Of a DNA stretch of 33,861 nucleotides, positions 16,594 through 23,881 are shown one piece after another (within the stretch, counting starts at the first letter, position 1; the number at the start of each line of letters is the position of its first letter). The notes beneath the pieces are model-generated. The model was given only the letters and a program-made list of their open reading frames with translations. It had not been told where the DNA came from and searched no databases. The position numbers and the translations under genes are program-made. The stretch is from DATLNF01 sp046590575. GTDB lineage: Bacteria > Actinomycetota > Actinomycetes > BP-191. Location of the stretch: assembly GCA_046590575.1 (NCBI GenBank), contig JBKJUS010000078.1, forward strand, positions 1 to 33,861. Reading direction: 5' to 3'.

Positions 16594-16620
16594 CTCCTTG
16601 CAAACTCCCCTTGCACCCTC
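16585..16620. repeat. Three tandem 13-base repeats between nagA and the ROK kinase gene
   Basis: TTGCAAACTC occurs at 16585-16594 and 16598-16607, and a variant TTGCACCCTC at 16611-16620, giving an exact 13-base period with a YCC spacer. The first copy also completes the 8-base palindrome TTTGCAAA at 16584-16591. The position, in the gap between two divergent units, fits repeated operator half-sites. The regulator is unknown; the ROK repressor of this locus is one candidate. Confidence 0.7.
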
Positions 16621-16638
16621 CCACTATGGAGCCGCGCT

Positions 16639-17364
16639 GTGCCCCTCCCCTTCTGCCCGCCGGTGGCGTGCATCGAGGTTGGCGGCGGCAGCATCGAGAC
16701 CGTCGTGCTGGGGACGCCCTCAATGGTCATCCTGCCCGGCGTACGGCCACCGATCGGCCTGCCTGTTCTGCTCGCGGTTCCCGGCCTCATCGACAGCGGC
16801 CGGGTGCTCGCCGCGTCCAACCTCGGCTGGTTCGACGTCGACCCCTCGGTGGCGCTCGGGCTGGACCACCCTGCCGAACTGGTGCTCAATGACGCGGAAG
16901 CCGCTGCTCTCGGCGAGTGGGCACTTCGTGACGGCGAGGGGCTGACGTACGTCGGCTTCGGCACCGGCATCGGTGGCGCGGTCATTCGCGACGGCGCCGT
17001 CGTCGGCACCAATCTGCTCGGCCACAGCGGGTCGTTCAGTGACGTGGCGTGCCGGTGCGGCCGAACCGGCTGTCTCGAGACCGTGGCCGCAGGGTGGGCT
17101 CTGCCGGACCCGCTCTCCGCGACCGACATCGTCGATGTCGCCGCCGCTGTCGCCGCCGCCATCCGTGCTGAACCGCTCGCTGGCACATCGCTGGTCGTCG
17201 TGGCGGGGGGGGTGGCCCGCCACTATCCGGCGCTCGTGGAGGCGGTGGCCGACGCGCTTCCGGAACGGGTCGTCGAGCCCACGGCCGCCCCCGCCCAGGC
17301 CAAGTCTGCCGCCGCGTGGGGGCTGGCCCTCGCCTACCAACAGGTTCGCGGAGCGGTCGCGTGA
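16639..17364 (+). CDS. Short, divergent ROK-family sugar kinase
   Basis: The 241-residue protein has the ROK catalytic core but no DNA-binding domain, so it is a kinase rather than a repressor. Visible are the phosphate-binding loop IEVGGGSIET (in place of the usual DIGGTK), the catalytic Asp in LVLNDAEAAALGEW (D85), GFGTGIGGAVI, and the zinc cluster CRCGRTGCLE (C138, C140, C145). It is shorter than the usual ~300 residues; about 40 residues of the N-terminal lobe between the first strands and VPGLIDSG are missing. The usual GELGH motif reads LLGHSGSF. GTG 16639 with GGAG 7 bases upstream is preferred; GTG 16663 is possible. Phosphorylation of GlcNAc or a related sugar to feed NagA is inferred. 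Confidence 0.83.
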   Translation: MPLPFCPPVACIEVGGGSIETVVLGTPSMVILPGVRPPIGLPVLLAVPGLIDSGRVLAASNLGWFDVDPSVALGLDHPAELVLNDAEAAALGEWALRDGEGLTYVGFGTGIGGAVIRDGAVVGTNLLGHSGSFSDVACRCGRTGCLETVAAGWALPDPLSATDIVDVAAAVAAAIRAEPLAGTSLVVVAGGVARHYPALVEAVADALPERVVEPTAAPAQAKSAAAWGLALAYQQVRGAVA

Positions 17365-18221
17365 GGGTGGCGGTCGAGCCCGACGTCGAGCTCGAGGCAG
17401 AGGTCGTCGGCAGCGGACCAGAACTGGTCTGGCTGCACGGGCTCTCCGGCAGCCTCGAGGACGGCCGGCCGGTGGTCGAGCGACTGGCCGCACGCTTTCG
17501 GGTGCTGCACTACTCCACCCGTGGACACGGACGGTCGACACCTCTGCTCGCGAAGGAGCGCTACGGATACGGGCGAATTGCGGACGACCTTGCCACGCTG
17601 CTCGATGCGGTCGACTTCCGCCACCCGCTGCTCGTCGGCGGCAGCCACGGCGCTAACACGATCCTGCGGCACGAGGCCGATCACCCCGGTCGGGCTCGCG
17701 GGCTACTGCTCATCGCGCCAGGCGGCAACGCCCTGCGCCGTCCCCCGGCGCTGAAATTCGCTCTGCTCCGGCTGTCGCTGTGGCGCGGGTCCCGCCGGGG
17801 CCTGGATGGCCTCATCGAGCTCTGCACCGGCTTCCATCCAGACGACCCCCGGTCCGACCCGCATCTCGTCGCGGCTCTGCGCACTCACGACCTCGCCTCG
17901 CTGCGCGTCGCCTTGCGGCGCATCCCCGACCAGCGCGCGGTCACTCCTGACGCACTGCCCACATTCCAGGTCCCGACGCACGTGCTTGGTTGGGACGGAG
18001 ACCCGGTCATCCATCCGATCGCCGTCGCCCGGCAGATCGCTGAATTGGTGCCGGGTGGAACGTTCCACGAGATCGACCGGGTCGCAGGGCTGTCAGCGGC
18101 GCAGGTCGCCGACGTCGCGGCCGGTGAGATCTACCGCTGGGCCGACGACGTGCTCGCTCGTCCACCCATGCCGACGCGATCACCTACGGGAACGGATGAC
18201 CGCAGACCGGCCGCCACGTGA
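17361..18221 (+). CDS. Alpha/beta-fold hydrolase lacking the usual catalytic histidine
   Basis: A 286-residue alpha/beta hydrolase. Oxyanion region LVWLHGLSGS (22-31), nucleophile elbow GGSHGA with S95, and acid-strand GWDGDPVIHP (D212 or D214) are all present. Where the family normally shows GH followed by a short helix, this protein reads RVAGLSAAQ with Leu at 244; the nearest His is H236 in TFHEID. It may therefore use a shifted histidine or have lost hydrolytic activity. GTG 17361 overlaps the kinase stop (GTGA), and the stop overlaps the SIS gene start. It is the second hydrolase of this type in the locus and is clearly different from the one at 14617-15477. Confidence 0.87.
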   Translation: MRVAVEPDVELEAEVVGSGPELVWLHGLSGSLEDGRPVVERLAARFRVLHYSTRGHGRSTPLLAKERYGYGRIADDLATLLDAVDFRHPLLVGGSHGANTILRHEADHPGRARGLLLIAPGGNALRRPPALKFALLRLSLWRGSRRGLDGLIELCTGFHPDDPRSDPHLVAALRTHDLASLRVALRRIPDQRAVTPDALPTFQVPTHVLGWDGDPVIHPIAVARQIAELVPGGTFHEIDRVAGLSAAQVADVAAGEIYRWADDVLARPPMPTRSPTGTDDRRPAAT

Positions 18222-19186
18222 CCATGGGGGGGCTCGACGAAAGACTGACCCTCGGCGCCGGCTTCGCCCGCGACATCGCTGAGCAGCCCGCTGTCCTTGC
18301 GCGGGTCCTGGGACGCAACGCACCATCCCTCGACGCCGCCCGGGGGCTTGTGGCTGCCGCGCGCACCGTCAGGCTGCTGGGAGTCGGCTCGAGTCGTCAT
18401 GCCGCGGGCGTGGGCGCCGCCGCCCTCGAGCTGGCAGGAGTGCGCGCCGATGTCCCACCCGCCCCCGGGGCGGCAGTCCCGCCGCCCGTCCTGCACCCTG
18501 GTGATCTGGTCGTCGCGGTCTCGCAGTCTGGCGACACGCCGGCACTCGTCGACGCAGCGCGGCGCGCGCGGGATTGCGGCTGTCACGTGGTGGCCATCAC
18601 CAACTCCGGCGGCACTCTCGCCCGGATAGCCGACGTGGCACTGGACTGCGCTGCCGGACCGGAACGCGTTGTCGCGGCGACCAAGTCGGTGACAGCAAGC
18701 GTGTTGCTGCTGCGGGCGCTCGCGGGCGACGTCGACGTGACGCCGCTCGTGTCCGCCGTACGCGCGGTTCTCGATGTCGGAACCGACGCGCTGGTCTCCG
18801 GCGCGCACCCGATGCACATCGTGGCGGGTGGGTTGGGTGCGGAGTGGGTGGCCGCCGAGGTCGCGCTCAAGCTCGCGGAAACCGGCGGTCGGCTGGTCAC
18901 GTCCGAGCCGCTCGTCGAGCACCTGCACGGTCCGGTCGCAGTCCCCGCGACCATGCTCGCATTCGTGCACCCCGACGACCCCAACACTCGCGGGCTCGGT
19001 GGCGACGTCGTGCGGGTAGGTCCTGACCCTTCGTACGAGATCGAGCTCGCGGAGCTAGCCGACCCAGCGAGTGCCGCGGTGCTCGTCCTCGTCGCCGGCC
19101 AGGTCCTGGCACTCGCTTGGGCGCGGCGGACCGGGGCCGACGCCGATGCGTCACGCGGGCTCTCGAAGATCACGTGTACTGCATGA
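18218..19186 (+). CDS. SIS-domain amino-sugar-phosphate deaminase/isomerase (NagB-II/AgaS/GlmS-like)
   Basis: A 322-residue protein with two SIS domains. The first has LLGVGSSRHAAG (53-64) and the phosphosugar-binding loop AVSQSGDTPAL (100-110). The second includes EVALKLAETGG and the substrate-side motif EHLHGP. The ending RGLSKITCT resembles the C-termini of the GlmS isomerase domain and of NagB-II/AgaS deaminases, which form fructose-6-phosphate from glucosamine-6-phosphate or act on galactosamine-phosphate. No glutaminase domain is present, so deamination rather than synthesis is expected. It would take the NagA product into glycolysis, which matters because no classical NagB is seen nearby. 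GTG 18218 overlaps the upstream stop (GTGA). Confidence 0.9.
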   Translation: MTMGGLDERLTLGAGFARDIAEQPAVLARVLGRNAPSLDAARGLVAAARTVRLLGVGSSRHAAGVGAAALELAGVRADVPPAPGAAVPPPVLHPGDLVVAVSQSGDTPALVDAARRARDCGCHVVAITNSGGTLARIADVALDCAAGPERVVAATKSVTASVLLLRALAGDVDVTPLVSAVRAVLDVGTDALVSGAHPMHIVAGGLGAEWVAAEVALKLAETGGRLVTSEPLVEHLHGPVAVPATMLAFVHPDDPNTRGLGGDVVRVGPDPSYEIELAELADPASAAVLVLVAGQVLALAWARRTGADADASRGLSKITCTA

Positions 19187-20487
19187 GCGGACTGGTGCTG
19201 CCTCCGCAGGCGATCCGCATCCTGCTGCGCCAGGTTGTGCGCGACAAGCACGACCAGGGACATGACGTAGCAGCCATCGAGGCCGAGCTCGAGGCCACAC
19301 CTGATTCGCTCGACGCGCTGCACGCGCTGAGCCTGCGGCTGGCCGACTCTCCATTCGTCGAGGGCTGGGCCCATGTCGAACCCACCGATCTCGAAGCGCT
19401 GCTCGCCGAGTGCTCAGACCTCCCACCAGCGCGACCGGTCGCCGGCGACGTGGAATCGCGGGTCGAGACCGCTTGGGGCGGACGAGTAGCCGGCTGCGTG
19501 CTCGGCAAGCCCTTCGAGTTCGACCCCACTCTCGCCGAGCTGCGCGGAGTGCTCGAGGCGGCCGGCGAGTGGCCGCTTTCCGACTACGTCACCGAGGCAA
19601 CCAACGCGCGGCTACGCGCCCCGCAGCCGCAATGGCCCGAGTGCGTTCGCGAGCGGATCAGCCACGTCCCTGAAGACGACGACCTGGGCTACACGGCGCT
19701 CGGGACGGTGGCGCTCGAACGCTACGGTCGCGACTTCACTCACGACGAACTGCGGCAGCTGTGGTTGCTCAACTTGCCGGTCGCCGCGACCTTCGGACCG
19801 GAGCGGACTGCGCTGTTGGCAGCCGGTCTAGCCTCGCTCACCGGCAGCGATCCGTCCGTCTGGGCACTCAACCCAGCCGACGAGCATTGCGGCGCGCTGA
19901 TCCGCGCCGACGCCTACGGCTATGCCTGCCCGGGTGACCCGGTCGCCGCCGCGAAGCTGGCGCACCGCGACGCCACGCTCACCCACCGGCGTACCGGCGT
20001 GTACGCCGCAATGTGGGCGGCGGCCGCAGTCGCCACCGCGTTGGTAGCCGATGACTGGGAGGACATCGCGCTGACGGCAGTCCGGGTCGTCCCCTCACGG
20101 TCGCGCTTGCGCGCAGTTCTCGACGAGTCACTCATACAGGTGTACGCAGCCGACGACTGGCTGGACGCGTACGCCCGGATCCATGGTCGGTACGCGGCGT
20201 ATAGCCACTGCCGCGTGGTCCAGGAGATCGGCACGCTGCTCGCCACGCTGCGCTTCGCCCGGGGGGCGACCGATGGCATCGGCATGCAGGTATGCCAGGG
20301 CAACGACACCGACAGCTTTGGTGCGACCGCAGGGTCGCTGCTCGGTGCTCTGCACGGACCAGACGGCTTTGACCGCGAGCATTGGCTAGGTCGATTCGGC
20401 GATCGCATCCACTTGGCCCTCGCCACGACTCACGACGACTCCATCGACAGCTGGGGTAAGCGGATGGCGGCGTTGCATCTCATCTGA
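19183..20487 (+). CDS. ADP-ribosylglycohydrolase (DraG/ARH) family protein
   Basis: A 434-residue protein. After a helical N-terminal extension of ~95 residues comes the ARH fold: GRVAGCVLGKPFE (100-112), the metal-site segment EDDDLGYTALG (164-174, usually TDDT in DraG) and the C-terminal metal site GNDTDSFGATAGSLLGALHG with D375 and D377. Known members remove ADP-ribose from proteins or small molecules by binuclear metal catalysis. Members also occur in sugar-utilisation loci, where they probably cleave other ribosides or glycosides. Its place at the end of an amino-sugar unit, joined by an ATGA overlap to the SIS gene, suggests the second case. No protein ADP-ribosyltransferase is visible in the window. 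Confidence 0.9.
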   Translation: MSGLVLPPQAIRILLRQVVRDKHDQGHDVAAIEAELEATPDSLDALHALSLRLADSPFVEGWAHVEPTDLEALLAECSDLPPARPVAGDVESRVETAWGGRVAGCVLGKPFEFDPTLAELRGVLEAAGEWPLSDYVTEATNARLRAPQPQWPECVRERISHVPEDDDLGYTALGTVALERYGRDFTHDELRQLWLLNLPVAATFGPERTALLAAGLASLTGSDPSVWALNPADEHCGALIRADAYGYACPGDPVAAAKLAHRDATLTHRRTGVYAAMWAAAAVATALVADDWEDIALTAVRVVPSRSRLRAVLDESLIQVYAADDWLDAYARIHGRYAAYSHCRVVQEIGTLLATLRFARGATDGIGMQVCQGNDTDSFGATAGSLLGALHGPDGFDREHWLGRFGDRIHLALATTHDDSIDSWGKRMAALHLI

Positions 20488-20618
20488 GCCGTCAGAGACC
20501 CTAGGCGCACGCTGCGTTCGCTAGAAATTCTCAGAGCTGAGGGAGTTCCCCCATGAACGCCGGCCCCACCGACTCATAACGTCGCCTGCGCCGGGGTGCC
20601 CGGCATCAGGAGGAGCCG

Positions 20619-20897
20619 ATGTCGGTGCTAGTCGTCGTCTTTGACGAGGAACCGCCGCCGGGAATCGCGGGCGACACTGCACATGCCCTGGCCAGGCTCG
20701 GCGTCACTGAAGTGACGCTGGCCGACGGTCCGGCCGGCTCGGCCGTCGTGCTGACCGGATGGGCATTCGACAGCAGGCGTCACGAGGAGTCGGTCGTCTC
20801 TCTCATCGCACCGGGCCGCCGTGCCCGGGTCCTGCATGGCATCGCCGACGTCGTACTGCGCCCGGCCAGCACAGTGAAAGAGCAGTACTCCGCCTGA
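20619..20897 (+). CDS. Small protein of unknown function, 92 aa
   Basis: No family recognised. ATG at 20619 is preceded by a strong AGGAGGAG ribosome site, which supports expression. The protein begins with a beta strand (SVLVVVFDE), has a short acidic segment and ends with a basic stretch; there is no signal peptide, membrane helix or Cys pair. It is separated from the ADP-ribosylglycohydrolase-like gene by 131 bases, so it probably has its own promoter. The next gene encodes a lipoprotein and starts 50 bases downstream. Confidence 0.7.
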   Translation: MSVLVVVFDEEPPPGIAGDTAHALARLGVTEVTLADGPAGSAVVLTGWAFDSRRHEESVVSLIAPGRRARVLHGIADVVLRPASTVKEQYSA

Positions 20898-20947
20898 CGG
20901 CGCCTGTGCCCACCCATCAATTCCGAACTCATCTGCCAAGGAGACGC

Positions 20948-21583
20948 ATGAAGCAGTCTGCACATCACACCTCGTTCGCCTGGCCACCCCTGATGCGATC
21001 CGTCGTAGCCGCCGGAGTCCTGGCCACCATGCTCGTCGGCTGCGGCGACAACACGGCCGACACGACAACGTCATCTGACGCGGCGGCGAGCGCTGCACCG
21101 TCGGAGCTGGACCAGGTGCGGGCGTCGACCGCTGCCTTCTCGAGCATCGACGTTGCCAAGGCCGCCGGCTACACGGTCTGGTCACCCGACCCGGCCGCAC
21201 CGAAGGCGACCTGCCCGTCGACGCCCGAGGGGAAGATGGGCTACCACCTCGTCAACCCGGCGCTTCGTGGCACACCCGCGAAGGCGGCCGAGGCGGAGGC
21301 CACCATCGACTACGCCAAGCCGGAGCAGCTGCTTTACCAGAAGAAGGCCGACGGGACGCTCGAGCTGGTCGGCGTGGAGTACCTCGTCTTCACGTCGGCG
21401 TGGGAGCGAGAGCACGGAGCCGGCGCCGCGGCACCGGAGGTGCTCGGCGAGGCCGTGCCCGCAAGCAAGCATTCGTTCGCTCCGGGTGGTCCGGAGATCG
21501 ACCACTACGAGCTGCACGTGTGGCTGCACACCGACAACCCGAGTGGGATGTTCGTCGCGTACAACCCGAGCATCACCTGCTGA
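20948..21583 (+). CDS. Lipoprotein of unknown function
   Basis: A 211-residue exported protein. The signal peptide ends in the lipobox MLVGC (Cys32), followed by a Thr/Ser/Ala-rich spacer. The mature domain reads like an uncharacterised family of actinobacterial and other exported proteins: VAKAAGYTVW, MGYHLVNPAL, a PEQLLYQ segment, VGVEYLVF, then HYELHVWLH and NPSGMF near the C-terminus, ending in NPSITC. The conserved His and aromatic residues suggest a ligand or metal site, but none is established. ATG 20948 follows AAGGAG. The longer in-frame opening from 20759 overlaps the preceding gene and lacks a ribosome site. Confidence 0.86.
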   Translation: MKQSAHHTSFAWPPLMRSVVAAGVLATMLVGCGDNTADTTTSSDAAASAAPSELDQVRASTAAFSSIDVAKAAGYTVWSPDPAAPKATCPSTPEGKMGYHLVNPALRGTPAKAAEAEATIDYAKPEQLLYQKKADGTLELVGVEYLVFTSAWEREHGAGAAAPEVLGEAVPASKHSFAPGGPEIDHYELHVWLHTDNPSGMFVAYNPSITC

Positions 21584-21610
21584 GGACACCCGGTCACTAG
21601 TCTGCCGTGT

Positions 21611-23878
21611 GTGGAATTGCTGCTCGGAAAGATGGAGGTCGTCAACCACGGCGACAGGGTCGACCCCGCCCCTCCAAAGGAACGGGCACTGCTCGCGCTG
21701 CTCGCCCTCAACCTGAACCGGGTGGTATCGGTCGACCGCATCATCGACGGACTGTGGGGCGACGCAGCCCCAGATTCTGTCGCTACTGCCATCCAGGTCT
21801 ACGTCTCGGCTTTGCGACGTGTCCTAGAGCCCACGCGTGAGCGTCGATCTCGAAGTGAGGTCCTCCTGACCTCCCCTCCGGGCTACATGTTGTGTGGCGA
21901 GCCCGCGGACGTCGACGTCACACAGTTCGAGGCCCTGACCGCCGAAGGACGAGCCGCGCTGACGGCAGGTGCGCACGACGTCGCGGCGGTGTTGCTTTAC
22001 GACGCTCTCGCCCTCTGGCGCGGACCCGCGTTCGCAGACATCGTGGCCCCCTTCACCGCGCCAGAGGTAACACGGCTCGACGCGATGCGCCTCAGCGTGC
22101 TGGCTGATCGCATCGATGCCGACCTGGCGCTGGGTCGGCACGACGAGATCCTGCCCGAGCTCGCGGGATTGACCGCCGAGCACCCGTACGACGAACGGCT
22201 GCGCGCGCAGCATCTGCTCGCTCTCTATCGGGCGGGCAGGCAGGCGGAAGCACTCGCCGCCTATCAACAGACGCGCGAGCTTCTCGTCGAGGAGCTCGGC
22301 ATTGACCCGGGGTCGGCACTGCAGCGCCTGTCCGAGGCGATCCTTCGGCAGGACGACTCGCTCGCAGCGCCGCAACGGCCGACGGCGGAGTCTCGCCGCG
22401 CCCGCCCGCTGCCCGTTGATGTCTCTGGTTTCGTAGGCCGTCGCCAGGAAGTCGCAGACCTGGCCGAGGCGCTGCGCCACCACCGCCTCATCACCGTCGT
22501 TGCAGCAGGAGGCATGGGGAAGACTCGGCTCGTGCTGCACGTCGCGGCAGCGGAAGCGGTCCAGTTCAGTGGCGGTGTCGCGTTCGCCGATCTTGCCGCG
22601 GTCCACAGCGACCGGGAGGTCGTCTCAGCAGCCTGTGCAGCGCTTGGCTTCCGCGAAGTCGGCTTACCTGCACTTGTGGAGAGCGCCGCCGCGTCAATCG
22701 AAGCGACCCTACTAGTACTCGACAGCTGCGAGCACGTGACCGCAGAGGTCGCGACGCTAGCGGCCGCACTGACCCGAGGCTGCAGACACCTGACCGTCTT
22801 GGCGACGAGCCGGGAGCCCCTGCGCTTGCCCGGGGAACTGGCCTGGCGCCTGGGACCCCTTTCGCTGCCTGAATTCGACGGAGTAGATGCAGCGCAGGAT
22901 AGCGACGCGGTAGCGCTATTCGTTGACCTTGCCGGCCAGAGCAAGCCCGGGTTTCGACTCACCAATGAGACGGTCGTCGATGTCAAAACGATCTGCCGAC
23001 GGTTGGACGGCATGCCGCTCGCCCTTGAACTCGCTGCGGCGCGACTTCGCGCACTCTCGCTCCGCGACGTCGCGGCTCGCCTTCAACAGCGCTTTGCTCT
23101 GCTCTCGTCCGGGGGCGGCGGCGCTCTGGCTCGCCACCAGACGTTACGAGCGACGTTGGACTGGAGCTATGACTTGCTTTCTCCAGAGGAGCAGCGGGTC
23201 TTCCGGCGGCTGGCAATATTCTCCGGTGGGTTCACTCTCGCGGCGGCGCTGCGCGTGGCCGCCGATGAGTCCTCCCCCGACGAGGTACTTGACGCGGTGA
23301 CCTCCCTGGTCGACAAGAGCTTGGTCGTCGCGGAGGACCGTGGCACTGGCGTCGGCTATCGGCTGCTACACATCGTTCGAGACTATGGGCGTGATCTCAT
23401 TCTCGCCGGGGGAGAGGGCTCCGCTGCAGTGCGCTGGCGTGCGGCGGCGGAGACGTCGCCGACCCAGTCTGGTGAGATGTCGCTGTACGCCTACGCCGGC
23501 TTCGTCAGCCCGAGCGAAGGCGAGCGAACCGTGGAGTTCAGCCACTCACAGGCCGCGGGGATCGGGCAAAGCGGCGATCTGGCGAGCCACGCGCAGGGTC
23601 TGTACGCCCGCGCCTGCTTGGCCCGTCAACGAGGTGCGGACGAACATGCCGAGAGCCTTGCCGCGGAGTCTCTTGCACTCCATCGGAGCCTAGGGGACCC
23701 ATGGGGAATGGCGCGAGTGGTAACCCTCTTGGCGCGCCTGGTAAGCGCTCGTGGCGACACCGCAACTGCAATACAGCACGCTGCCGGAGCCGCCGACCTC
23801 TTCGAGCAAGTCGGGGACGAAGATCGGCGCCGAGAAATGCTCAGGTTCCTCGAAGATCTCCGCAGCTCTCCTCGCTGA
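21611..23878 (+). CDS. SARP/AfsR-type transcriptional regulator with NB-ARC ATPase
   Basis: The 755-residue regulator has an OmpR-like winged helix (~5-95, ERALLALLALNLNRVVSVDR and LTSPPGYML), a bacterial transcriptional activation domain (~98-245, ending LGIDPGSALQRL), and an NB-ARC/STAND ATPase (~270-530): P-loop AAGGMGKTRL (298-307), Walker B LLVLDSCEHV (367-376), LATSREPL and GMPLALELAAARLRAL. The TPR-like C-terminus is short (~130 residues), and the expected end of the effector domain runs abruptly into it (around AAVRWRAAAE), suggesting an internal deletion compared with ~900-1000-residue AfsR relatives. Such proteins activate secondary metabolism or stress genes from direct repeats. 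It converges on the FHA-ABC gene with a 3-base gap. GTG 21611 sets the N-terminus; no clear ribosome site is seen. Confidence 0.92.
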   Translation: MELLLGKMEVVNHGDRVDPAPPKERALLALLALNLNRVVSVDRIIDGLWGDAAPDSVATAIQVYVSALRRVLEPTRERRSRSEVLLTSPPGYMLCGEPADVDVTQFEALTAEGRAALTAGAHDVAAVLLYDALALWRGPAFADIVAPFTAPEVTRLDAMRLSVLADRIDADLALGRHDEILPELAGLTAEHPYDERLRAQHLLALYRAGRQAEALAAYQQTRELLVEELGIDPGSALQRLSEAILRQDDSLAAPQRPTAESRRARPLPVDVSGFVGRRQEVADLAEALRHHRLITVVAAGGMGKTRLVLHVAAAEAVQFSGGVAFADLAAVHSDREVVSAACAALGFREVGLPALVESAAASIEATLLVLDSCEHVTAEVATLAAALTRGCRHLTVLATSREPLRLPGELAWRLGPLSLPEFDGVDAAQDSDAVALFVDLAGQSKPGFRLTNETVVDVKTICRRLDGMPLALELAAARLRALSLRDVAARLQQRFALLSSGGGGALARHQTLRATLDWSYDLLSPEEQRVFRRLAIFSGGFTLAAALRVAADESSPDEVLDAVTSLVDKSLVVAEDRGTGVGYRLLHIVRDYGRDLILAGGEGSAAVRWRAAAETSPTQSGEMSLYAYAGFVSPSEGERTVEFSHSQAAGIGQSGDLASHAQGLYARACLARQRGADEHAESLAAESLALHRSLGDPWGMARVVTLLARLVSARGDTATAIQHAAGAADLFEQVGDEDRRREMLRFLEDLRSSPR

Positions 23879-23881
23879 GCC

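Noticed and set aside
16539..16638. DasR-type operator for the nag genes
   Set aside because: No palindrome resembling the Streptomyces dre site was found; only the 13-base tandem repeats are present.
19183..20487. Toxin-immunity or nitrogenase-regulating (DraG) role for the ARH protein
   Set aside because: No ADP-ribosyltransferase, toxin or nitrogenase gene is visible; the context is amino-sugar catabolism.
20948..21583. Lipoprotein as part of the amino-sugar unit
   Set aside because: It is separated from that unit by 131 bases and another gene with its own ribosome site, and nothing in its sequence indicates sugar binding.
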